Source of the DNA: JAZKFT01 sp039925965
GTDB taxonomy: Bacteria; Bacteroidota; Bacteroidia; Chitinophagales; Chitinophagaceae
Assembly: GCA_039925965.1 (NCBI GenBank)
Contig: JBDSXW010000026.1
Location: 1-64,000, forward strand
Length of the DNA stretch: 64,000 nucleotides
Direction: 5' to 3'
Below the pieces are notes generated by a model that saw only the letters and a program-made list of their open reading frames with translations, did no database searches and had not been told where the DNA came from. Below, piece by piece: positions 52,173 through 60,179 of this stretch. The translations under genes and the position numbers were made by a program. Every line of letters starts with the position of its first letter. Within the stretch, counting starts at the first letter, position 1.

Positions 52173-53624
52173 TTATCGAAATTTTGCGACTAAAGGGTTA
52201 TTGGTTCTGAATGGCAATGCGGGCAGCCCCTGGCTATTGTACAGGTTGGGATGTGTGGCTTCGTTCCAGTTGAATCGCACTGCTACTGGATGTTCAATAC
52301 CAGCTGCAGCAACAACGACGCAGTCTTTGCTGATCCCGGCGATGGCAGGAACAAATTTGCCATCGGCACCTGCTATCTCAAAGCCGCTCAATGGTTTCCC
52401 ATCACTGCTTTTCAATCCACTCGCAGTATACTGAAACCCAAGACTGGCTTTATTTCCATCCAATTTCATCTCTGTATACATTGGCCCCATGGCTACCATA
52501 TTTTTTTTACCGTAGGTCTTCGACAAAGCGCATATCGCTAGTCGTTTGCCGATATCCCATTTAAAATGCGGGTGCAGGTTATCCAGGTCAAAATTAAGAT
52601 CGGTGGTACCCACCATACCAGTATTCGGAATCCTCAATGCAAGGGCTTGTGCTTCCCAAAATTCGGGCAGGCTTTCTTCGGTGTAAGCTACCTGTCCTTT
52701 TTGTTTGGAATAAGCGAAAGGTGCAATTTGCACATAGTAAAAAGGCATCTCATTATCACCCCAAACCTTTCGCCACTGATTGATAAGCGCCTTCATTTTA
52801 TAAGCATACTGAATCCGCTCGCCGAGGAAACAATTGGATTCTCCCTGGTACCACAAAAAACCTTTGATGGCGAAGGGTGCCAGCGGCGCAATGAGGCTTT
52901 CGTAAAACTTACCCGGATCTCCATCTATCTTATGCGTTGAATCTTCCTGATTCTGAAAAAAAGGCAGGGCAGTAAATGCTTCTTTTGGCATCCAGGGTTC
53001 AATGCGGCTTCCCGGGATGGATGATGAAATAACACCTATCGGCACTTTTAATTCCTCGTACATTTTCTTCGCAAAAAAATAGCCGACAGCGGAGAAAGAA
53101 CGCAGGGCTGAATCTTCGGCAATGCTCCATCCACTGTGCGTAGGATCGGGATTTAATTTTTTCCGCTCCGCCAGAAAGATGCGGATGGCAGGGTTGTGTG
53201 CTATATCCAGTTCGTTCACCGGCCAATCAGTAACACCAGCAGGCACCGTAACCTTGCTGTTTTTGCGCATGGTATATTCCATATTCGATTGACCTGAACA
53301 GAGCCAGACTTCGCCTACCAAAATATTGTTTAGTGTAATAGATTGACCATCCGAGCTGATCTGCATCGTTGATGGAACCGATAAAGCCTGCATCGCATCC
53401 AGAGCCAGTTTCCAGTTACCCAAACCGTCTGCTGTTGTATTTTTTTGTTGCCCATTAAAATGAACTGAAACGGATGCGCCCGATTTCGAAGTGCCCCACA
53501 CAGGTATCTTCTGGTTACGCTGTAATACCATATTGTTGCCAATCACTTTCGGCAAGGACAGTTGGGCAGCAGCGCCTATTCCAATCCATGCCGCCAATTG
53601 TGATATCAGTATTCTTTTAATCAT
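52173..53624 (-). CDS. SGNH esterase, sialate O-acetylesterase family
   Basis: Exported (leader to about 20) hydrolase of the SASA/DUF303 family. Blocks seen: VWLCSGQSNMEYT with the nucleophile Ser, PIGVISSSIPGSRIEPWMP, GFLWYQGESNCF, and DNLHPHFKWDIG with the catalytic His. N-terminal beta domain LPKVIGNNMVLQRNQKIPVWG is diagnostic. Family members remove O-acetyl groups from sugars; on pectin this would strip acetyl from galacturonate or from the acetylated side chains of RG-II. Tightly packed, 3 bases after the preceding gene and 2 before the next one. Confidence 0.88.
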   Translation of the reverse strand: MIKRILISQLAAWIGIGAAAQLSLPKVIGNNMVLQRNQKIPVWGTSKSGASVSVHFNGQQKNTTADGLGNWKLALDAMQALSVPSTMQISSDGQSITLNNILVGEVWLCSGQSNMEYTMRKNSKVTVPAGVTDWPVNELDIAHNPAIRIFLAERKKLNPDPTHSGWSIAEDSALRSFSAVGYFFAKKMYEELKVPIGVISSSIPGSRIEPWMPKEAFTALPFFQNQEDSTHKIDGDPGKFYESLIAPLAPFAIKGFLWYQGESNCFLGERIQYAYKMKALINQWRKVWGDNEMPFYYVQIAPFAYSKQKGQVAYTEESLPEFWEAQALALRIPNTGMVGTTDLNFDLDNLHPHFKWDIGKRLAICALSKTYGKKNMVAMGPMYTEMKLDGNKASLGFQYTASGLKSSDGKPLSGFEIAGADGKFVPAIAGISKDCVVVAAAGIEHPVAVRFNWNEATHPNLYNSQGLPALPFRTNNPLVAKFR

Positions 53625-53627
53625 GTT

Positions 53628-55163
53628 TTAAAGTTGACCCGTTAGCTTCATCAAGCGATCGCATGCAGCAATTTTTTTGCCATTGGCCCACACCGATAAA
53701 CCCGTTCCCTTTTTATACTTTGTTCCATCCTTGTCCCAGATGATGGTGATGATCTTTCCATGGTACAGAATATTGTCCAAACAAAACCAGTTCCATTTAT
53801 TGGCAGGCAGCAATGGATTCACTTCGAGCACATTGTCTGCCCTTGGACGCAGACCAACCAATCCTGTTATGATTAAATCGTTAAAAGTGGAATGGTTGTA
53901 GTAGCGGCTGCGCTCTTCATCGCCTTTTAACCAGTAGCCGGTCTTCTCATCCAGGTATTCGCCCACATAGGGCTTGCCGCGGTAATACTGTGATTCCACG
54001 TAGGTTTCCAGCAGGTCAAAATAGGAAGTGTCGGCCACTACATCCTGCTTATAATTATTCATCAGGTTGGCCATGGCAGTCAGGGTTTGGGAAGTGGCAA
54101 AGGGCCACACAGCGCCATCCCACTCGCACTTGCAGCAGCCATGCATACGAAACTGCGGATCACTTCTGTCGGCCGTGGTGATGCCAAATGGTGCGCAGAA
54201 AGTCTTGTTATCATTCAGGCTTTTCCAGGCCGTTTCAAAGCCATCACCAGGCAGGTTAAAATACCAGGGCAGGAAGCCGATCTCTTCTTTTACATTGGCC
54301 GAACTATCCCCCTTTTTGAGGGTTTCAAAAAACCGCTGCTGCGGGTTCCAGAGTTTTTCCTCCACCAGGTGCTTCATAGTATCGGCTTTACGATGGTACA
54401 AAGCCGCCATCTGTGCATCGCGTTTAAGCAGGGCTATTTTTTCTAATGCATTCGCATTGCCATACATATAGCTGTTGATCGTAGGCCGGGCATTCTTGTC
54501 ACGCCTGCCACCACTGATCGTTTCTTCCATCCCATCCTTCACATCGGTTTGCCAAAAGAGGCCGCCCGGTAATTTCTTCTCCTTTTCCCATTCCCTGTAA
54601 TCTTTCTCGAGATCAGGTAGTATGCCTGCGACAAAGGGTTTATCCTGGTTCACGAGAAAACGGTTGTATACTGCATCGGCAGCCCAACTGCTAAAGCCAT
54701 GCAGCTTTTTCATCGGCTTGCCGCTATCGCCGCGGTACCACACTTTAATGTACTCGTTCAGCAACTTCTGATCATGCAGCCAGCGGCCTTCGTAGATATG
54801 GTGGCCCATAGCACAGGCGATCAGGTTGTATTTATCTGCATACGATCGCTGGATCAGAAACTCGGTTAACGCCAGGCCAACGGGTGTTTGCTCGATATGC
54901 TTGCGATACGTCCACCAGCGGTAGTAAAAAATCTCTTCGAAATTTTGCTGCGGACATTCAAACAAAGGGATGTTCTGCTGCATCCAGTCCCAGGCTTTTG
55001 CATTGGGTATGGCCTGCACAATATTCTCATCCTCCATGCCATTGAAATAATCCACGTAGTGTTTAAAGTTCGTGGCTTTTAGAACCATTGGTTTTAGCTG
55101 GGCAAATGAAAACGAAACCATAAATCCCAGGGCTATCTGTATAAATATTTTCTTACGCATCAA
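53628..55163 (-). CDS. (alpha/alpha)6 glycoside hydrolase (MGH1/trehalase-like)
   Basis: 511-residue secreted enzyme with hairpin-type helical repeats: FYYRWWTYRKHIEQ, GHHIYEGRWLHDQ, SSWAADAVYNRF, MYGNANALEKIA, and CEWDGAVWPFATSQTL close to the (W)xGPVWP motif of clan GH-G enzymes (GH37/GH63). The family may be GH142-like (beta-L-arabinofuranosidase) or an unassigned MGH1-type family; I cannot decide. KCEWDGAVWP and the upstream DVKDGMEETISGGRRD hold candidate catalytic acids. Its start overlaps the preceding gene's stop by four bases. Confidence 0.72.
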   Translation of the reverse strand: MMRKKIFIQIALGFMVSFSFAQLKPMVLKATNFKHYVDYFNGMEDENIVQAIPNAKAWDWMQQNIPLFECPQQNFEEIFYYRWWTYRKHIEQTPVGLALTEFLIQRSYADKYNLIACAMGHHIYEGRWLHDQKLLNEYIKVWYRGDSGKPMKKLHGFSSWAADAVYNRFLVNQDKPFVAGILPDLEKDYREWEKEKKLPGGLFWQTDVKDGMEETISGGRRDKNARPTINSYMYGNANALEKIALLKRDAQMAALYHRKADTMKHLVEEKLWNPQQRFFETLKKGDSSANVKEEIGFLPWYFNLPGDGFETAWKSLNDNKTFCAPFGITTADRSDPQFRMHGCCKCEWDGAVWPFATSQTLTAMANLMNNYKQDVVADTSYFDLLETYVESQYYRGKPYVGEYLDEKTGYWLKGDEERSRYYNHSTFNDLIITGLVGLRPRADNVLEVNPLLPANKWNWFCLDNILYHGKIITIIWDKDGTKYKKGTGLSVWANGKKIAACDRLMKLTGQL

Positions 55164-56995
55164 TCGGCCTTTATTTTTAGATAGCGGATATAGTACAAGG
55201 CTTCCTTGTCTTTTGCGCCCGGGTTTTTCAAATCATAATCCTGGTCGGTAGGTGTGTCTGCATCAGGGAACCGCCTCACGCTACCCGTTCTGAAAACGAT
55301 TCTTTCTATAGTTGCCACGGGGGCGAAAAACAGGTTGGCACTCCCGGCCTTGCCGTTAATCGTTACTGTATAAAACCGGCTGGCCGTATTGAGCTCTACT
55401 TTGATATCGCAGGCTTCGCCCGCATTGTATTTTGCCAGGCCTTTGTTGCGGTAGCCCGCCTTGGTGATAATCGAACCGGTGGAATCAAACGACAGCCGGA
55501 TACATGGCAATCCTTTGCCATCTAAAAATTCAATTTCGAGTAAGCCAAAATTATCCTGTTGGGGAACGATTGAAAACTCGGCCACCAATTTTTTACTCGC
55601 AGGGATTACATGTTCGGCTTTCGCAAAATCAAAAGGGTCGCTGTCCCTAAGTGCCAGCGCCTTCTTACCATCACGCATCTTTTCTATTTTGGCCTGGGCC
55701 CACAAAGGCGAAAAGAGATTCCACCAGTCGAGTTCATGACCTTCTTTCATGTCGTTAAACACATCGTTTACCTGTTTGTCTGCTTTTTCTTTTACTGGTA
55801 CCGGAATTTCACTTATCCAGATATCCTCTTTATTCATACTGTATGTAACCCATATATTGCCGCCCGGCGGTGTGCCATCCATCTCCTGTATGCCACGCAC
55901 ATATTGCGGGCCATAGCTCTTATATGCACCGCCATAACGCAGCGAACTGATCTCGCCATTTACCAGCAACAGGTTGTTATACTTCAATCCATCATTGCTT
56001 ACACTGATAGCGAGCGGCCAGCGAAACTCGGATGGATTGTACACAGTTGCATATTTACCATCACTGGTTTTTTGTCCCCATATCTTGGCATTGGCATTTA
56101 CAAAACCTGGTGCTCTGGTGGGCCCGTACTGCCAGGTTTTACCTTCATCTTTGGTGATGCTGGTCAATGCATACTTCCAAAGACCAACCGCATTTCCGTT
56201 AGGCAGGTGGTAATAATTGAAAGCCTTAAAATCCTTTTTTAGCGGGATCAATGGGTCGTTGCGGTCGGCCTCTTCTACCATCTGCTGCATGATCAACGGT
56301 GTGGCCAAAAGTTCATCGCAGGCTGCTATAAAGGCCTTGTCAGCGGCTGTTTTATAAAATGGATAGGAAGTATTGTTTTCGTTAAATGCATGGTTATAGC
56401 GGATAAAATAAATAGGGCCCAGTTTCCCATCACCCAATATTTCCCGTACCACGCGACCGATACCGTTGCCATCATTTGGGTCGTCATGCGGGCCCATCAC
56501 CAGGCCATAGAAACCCAATGCCAGCAAGTGTTTGTTCTTCCCTGTAAAAAAACCAATCCGCTGGTGCATTACCGCATACATGTCTTTTGCCACTTCCGGG
56601 CGGCCTTCTTTTTTGGTGCCGTCAGGCACTTTGTATGGAGGAAAAATAATTACAGGGTCATTCCATGTATAACCATCTTTTGATGTTTGTAAAAGTGTTC
56701 TCCCGGAGCCGGTATGTTCGCCAACCGGGTTGCTTAAATACTCAAGGTAAAACGTGTTATTCCAATAGGCAAGCATCGGTGCATGGTTGTAGGTCCAGCT
56801 AAGACCGCTGGCCCATTCGGGATGTTCGCGGTTGGCACGAAAGGTCTGGATATTGTGCACCCCAATCGCAGGGCTTAATTGCCCATGGTGGTAATCTACA
56901 TTCGATAATGTATTGCCCACATAACGAACCGTATCTTGTGCATGAACAACATATGTTACCGAAAGGGCAACCAATAAGTTAAAATATCTTTTCAT
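55160..56995 (-). CDS. Large secreted beta-propeller protein with C-terminal lectin-like domain
   Basis: 611 residues, leader to 19 (VVHAQ). Residues about 30-400 form a propeller with BNR-type boxes SKDGYTWNDP and TKDEGKTWQYG and aromatic strands (SWTYNHAPMLAYWNNTFYLEYL). The last 190 residues look like a concanavalin-type beta-sandwich (AEFSIVPQQDNFGLLEIEFLDGKG). I do not recognise the family; polysaccharide lyases and sialidase-like glycosidases share such folds. HQRIGFFTGKNKHLLALGFY and GRPEVAKDMYAVM are strongly patterned and may hold active-site residues. First gene of the long operon, 59 bases after DeoR. Confidence 0.6.
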   Translation of the reverse strand: MKRYFNLLVALSVTYVVHAQDTVRYVGNTLSNVDYHHGQLSPAIGVHNIQTFRANREHPEWASGLSWTYNHAPMLAYWNNTFYLEYLSNPVGEHTGSGRTLLQTSKDGYTWNDPVIIFPPYKVPDGTKKEGRPEVAKDMYAVMHQRIGFFTGKNKHLLALGFYGLVMGPHDDPNDGNGIGRVVREILGDGKLGPIYFIRYNHAFNENNTSYPFYKTAADKAFIAACDELLATPLIMQQMVEEADRNDPLIPLKKDFKAFNYYHLPNGNAVGLWKYALTSITKDEGKTWQYGPTRAPGFVNANAKIWGQKTSDGKYATVYNPSEFRWPLAISVSNDGLKYNNLLLVNGEISSLRYGGAYKSYGPQYVRGIQEMDGTPPGGNIWVTYSMNKEDIWISEIPVPVKEKADKQVNDVFNDMKEGHELDWWNLFSPLWAQAKIEKMRDGKKALALRDSDPFDFAKAEHVIPASKKLVAEFSIVPQQDNFGLLEIEFLDGKGLPCIRLSFDSTGSIITKAGYRNKGLAKYNAGEACDIKVELNTASRFYTVTINGKAGSANLFFAPVATIERIVFRTGSVRRFPDADTPTDQDYDLKNPGAKDKEALYYIRYLKIKAD

Positions 56996-57054
56996 CTTTT
57001 ATACACTTAGCGGCACCATCCAGGCATCCCAACTGGGATAATATATGCCTGAAT

Positions 57055-57819
57055 CTAACCTGCAATAATTAACTCCACCTCATTGTTCTTAAATATCTCT
57101 TTGTGCTTTTCTTCTATGCCACTGTCCGTGATGATATAGTCGATAAGCGACAGCGCACCGAGACTGGCAAAAGCGCTCTTACCTATTTTGGTGGAATCCG
57201 CCACCAGGTAGGTAGTATCAGCTGCTTCAATCATAGCCTTTTTCACCACCAGGTCGCTGATGCTCGGATAAGTCAGCCCTGATTTAAGCGATATGCCGGC
57301 GGTCGCCAGAAACAATTTCTGCACATTCAATCCTTTAAAAGAATCTGCCGCTTTTTGCCCGGTCAGGGAAAGCGTTGGCGGCTTAAACTCACCGCCCGTC
57401 ACAATCAATTCAATGCCCGGATCTGCACCTAACAACAAGGCGATGTTCAATGCGTTGGTAATAACGGTCAGGTTTTTAAATCCTTTTAAGCGCTTCGCAA
57501 TTTCCGTGGTGGTGGAACCTGAGTCCAGGATGATACTGTCCCCATTTTCGATAAACTCCAGGCATTTTAACGCGATCAATTCTTTCTTGTCAATATTGTC
57601 TTTATGGCCCAGTGAAAAAGATTGAACCTGGTCTTTAATATTCTTCAAAAAAGCGCCGCCGTGCTCTTTAATTACCAGCCCGTCTTTCTCTAATTTTTCA
57701 AGGTCCTGCCGAATGGTTACTTCGGTCACCTTAAAAATCTTTGCCAGACTGACCACTTTGGCAGAACCATCTTCCTGGATCAACTCAAATATTTTTTCCC
57801 GTCGTAGGTTAGCAAGCAT
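57055..57819 (-). CDS. DeoR/GlpR-family transcriptional regulator
   Basis: Helix-turn-helix at residues 5-55 (RREKIFELIQEDGSAKVVSL, TEVTIRQDLEKLEKDGL), then a sugar-phosphate-sensing isomerase-like domain with DSGSTTTEIAKRL, VITNALNIALLL, LFLATAGISLKSGL and VVADS-like LVADSTKIGKSAF. This is the only recognisable transcription factor of the window, between two glycosidase operons. DeoR regulators usually respond to phosphorylated sugars from the pathway that they control; a phosphorylated acid sugar made by one of the DUF1537 kinases is an attractive ligand, but this is inference. Confidence 0.93.
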   Translation of the reverse strand: MLANLRREKIFELIQEDGSAKVVSLAKIFKVTEVTIRQDLEKLEKDGLVIKEHGGAFLKNIKDQVQSFSLGHKDNIDKKELIALKCLEFIENGDSIILDSGSTTTEIAKRLKGFKNLTVITNALNIALLLGADPGIELIVTGGEFKPPTLSLTGQKAADSFKGLNVQKLFLATAGISLKSGLTYPSISDLVVKKAMIEAADTTYLVADSTKIGKSAFASLGALSLIDYIITDSGIEEKHKEIFKNNEVELIIAG

Positions 57820-57882
57820 CCTGATAAATTATGGAGTCATTAATTCGCTAAAGATAACCCATAGCTACCATGTTCCATTTAG

Positions 57883-58809
57883 CTACTCAGCGCCATTCTC
57901 AGCCAACAACGCTTTGAGTAGTTTCTTTTTTACCGTCAATACAGTCCCGTGTTTGTGTCCCTGCGGCACTTGCACCAAACTATCAGCCACCACAAAGTTT
58001 TTAAAGTCCCTTGTAAAAGACGCCCCGAATTTTTTCTTCTGGTACACGTCATAATAAATTAGCCAGCCATCCTTTACTTTAGCCACTGCCGGGCCTTCGG
58101 TAAAATTTTCTGTAAATGGCGTTGAGATATTTGCCCATGGCCCGAGAGGGTTATTTGCAAAGGCTACTTTGATATCTCTTTCCGGCCGGGTATTGTCTTT
58201 TAAAACCAACACATAGTCAGCTGTATTTCTTTTTACGATCACCGCATCTATCACGCTGAATTTCGGGTCAAGAAACAGTCGGGTCGGCGTAAAGGTTTTA
58301 AAGTCTTTAGTGGTGGTGCTGTACAGTCGATGGTTGTTGTTCTCATCTTCGAGGCCTTTCTCAAACCGGCCGGGAATACAGGAAGCCCATACAATAATAA
58401 AGTCGAGCTTTTCATCATCGTAAAACAGTTCCGGTGCCCATACATTAACAACGGTGGGTTCTTGCTTCATTACGGGTATATATTGTTGTTCCGTCCAGTG
58501 CATTAAGTCTTTGGATGATGCGTAGCCAAAGCCATTGCCGCCTTTCCACTCGGTAGTCCATACCAGATGGAAAGTGCCGTCAGGCCCCTGGATCATCGAT
58601 GGATCCCGCATGATCTTTTGCTGACCGATCGTGGGTTTTAGAAGGATTGTACCGAGGTCTTTCCAATGATAGCCATCTTTGCTGTACAGCATCCGCAAGC
58701 CACCATCTGCAGGCTCGTGAAAGGAGGTAAAGAGATAGGCTTTGTTACTACAGGAAGCAAGCAGCACCGTAATAAAAAACAAACCTGGTATGTATGACCT
58801 GTTAATCAT
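57883..58809 (-). CDS. GH43-like propeller lipoprotein
   Basis: 308 residues from the ATG at 58809 (MINRSYIPGLFF); a longer frame runs upstream but overlaps GH140. Lipobox LLASCSNK gives a lipid-anchored surface or periplasmic protein. Five-bladed propeller motifs: MRDPSMI (general base Asp), NVWAPELF (pKa-modulating region) and NFTEGPAV (general acid Glu) are the classic GH43 order. Typical activities are arabinofuranosidase, xylosidase or galactanase. Ten bases after the GH140 gene, so probably the same operon. Confidence 0.82.
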   Translation of the reverse strand: MINRSYIPGLFFITVLLASCSNKAYLFTSFHEPADGGLRMLYSKDGYHWKDLGTILLKPTIGQQKIMRDPSMIQGPDGTFHLVWTTEWKGGNGFGYASSKDLMHWTEQQYIPVMKQEPTVVNVWAPELFYDDEKLDFIIVWASCIPGRFEKGLEDENNNHRLYSTTTKDFKTFTPTRLFLDPKFSVIDAVIVKRNTADYVLVLKDNTRPERDIKVAFANNPLGPWANISTPFTENFTEGPAVAKVKDGWLIYYDVYQKKKFGASFTRDFKNFVVADSLVQVPQGHKHGTVLTVKKKLLKALLAENGAE

Positions 58810-58819
58810 CTTTTGTCTT

Positions 58820-60178
58820 TCATTTCGAATTTTCAAGTACCAGCACCCAATCATTTCCTTGCATTTCGTCACCCGGCGGATCAAATGTTTGTACGCGTTT
58901 ATCGTTGTTAAATTTGCCTGCAGCAATGTATTTACCGGTTCGTGGATTATACCATGATGATTTCACTTTTTTACCCGCATATTTGGCGAAGTCAACATCG
59001 ATGTTCCTTCCGGTATAAGTATATAGCAATGCAGCATTCTTTACTCGCATTGCGGCGATATAATTGTAGCGTTCTCCCTGGCTGGTTACCAGATCCTGCG
59101 CAGGCGATCGATCGAAAAATGGCTTGCTCAACATGAGCTTTTTCAACCATTGCATTTGCCGGGCACCCGGTGCTACCAGCCCATCCTGCCAGGTTATTTT
59201 TGGGAAATAGGAAATTCCTGAATCACCGGGCGTGTAAAATTGCATCACGGAATTGTGGCCATACGTAAATCCACACCCGCCCGCAAATACGCTCCAATAT
59301 GCATAGCGGCGTATTTCGTAATCCTGCCAGTAAGGCTCTTTTCCATCGTGCAATCCATATGGAATGTCTTCGTAGGATGGCTCCCCGTCAAACGTAGGCT
59401 TGGTGGGTTTCAGATTGTAATCATCATTTACATAGCGCCAATTGTCTTCGCCATAGTGCAGCGTTTCATTGGCCGATGTATCCTGCGCATAACTGCGGTG
59501 CCCACTCTGGAACATATTAAAATCCAACCAGCTTTCATTCTGAAACCATTGGGAAGAAGAGTTGCGCCCCCTCGGGTGAAAGCCAATCAAATGTTTCTTA
59601 TCAATGGACCGTAACGTGTTGCCGATCGTTTGCCAAACTTTGATGCTGTCGCTCCCCTTGATATCGCCGCCATTGAGCCAGATAATATTGGTGGTGTTTT
59701 TATACCGGTTAGCCAAAAATGTAGCATAAATTCTGGCCTGCATTTCTGTTACATGGCCTTCTTTAACGTTGCCACCCCACACTGGCACCATCGCCATGTA
59801 TATACCCCGCTTCGCGGCTTCCTTCACCACAAAATCTACATTATCCCAATAGCCGTATGACTTGCCGGTGGTAAGCGGTGTAGCCACATTTTTGTTTCTC
59901 AAAGCAGCGTCTCCATACGCATCTGTCACATCCAGTTCGTGCAGCAGCATTACCTGGATCACATTGAAACCCTGCGCCTTTCGGGTATCGAGGTATTTGA
60001 TCGCATCTTCCTTTTTACATTTCTTAAACAGCAGCCAGCCGGTATCACCCAGCCAAAAAAACGGCTTGCCATCCGCCGTGGCAAAACTTCGCTGATCGGC
60101 TGCTATTTTCAACAACTGCATTTGTGCCTGGGCTATAAAATTTACCCCGAGCAGTATTATAAGCGCTATTTTCTTCAT
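58820..60178 (-). CDS. GH140 candidate apiosidase (DUF4038 plus collagen-binding-like domain)
   Basis: 452 residues from the ATG at 60178 (leader ends AQAQ). TIM barrel of the DUF4038 type: GKPFFWLGDTGWLLF, GFNVIQVMLLHE, FVVKEAAKRGIYMAMVPVWG, NIIWLNGGD and PTFDGEPSYEDIPYG, followed by a C-terminal beta domain (SSWYNPRTGKYIAAGKF) of the putative collagen-binding type. This is the exact layout of Bacteroides GH140 apiosidase BT1012. D172 and E266 are the likely catalytic pair; their spacing (94) is close to the 97 I recall for D187/E284 of BT1012. It would free D-apiose from RG-II side chains. One base separates it from the upstream beta-helix gene. Confidence 0.85.
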   Translation of the reverse strand: MKKIALIILLGVNFIAQAQMQLLKIAADQRSFATADGKPFFWLGDTGWLLFKKCKKEDAIKYLDTRKAQGFNVIQVMLLHELDVTDAYGDAALRNKNVATPLTTGKSYGYWDNVDFVVKEAAKRGIYMAMVPVWGGNVKEGHVTEMQARIYATFLANRYKNTTNIIWLNGGDIKGSDSIKVWQTIGNTLRSIDKKHLIGFHPRGRNSSSQWFQNESWLDFNMFQSGHRSYAQDTSANETLHYGEDNWRYVNDDYNLKPTKPTFDGEPSYEDIPYGLHDGKEPYWQDYEIRRYAYWSVFAGGCGFTYGHNSVMQFYTPGDSGISYFPKITWQDGLVAPGARQMQWLKKLMLSKPFFDRSPAQDLVTSQGERYNYIAAMRVKNAALLYTYTGRNIDVDFAKYAGKKVKSSWYNPRTGKYIAAGKFNNDKRVQTFDPPGDEMQGNDWVLVLENSK

Positions 60179-60179
60179 G

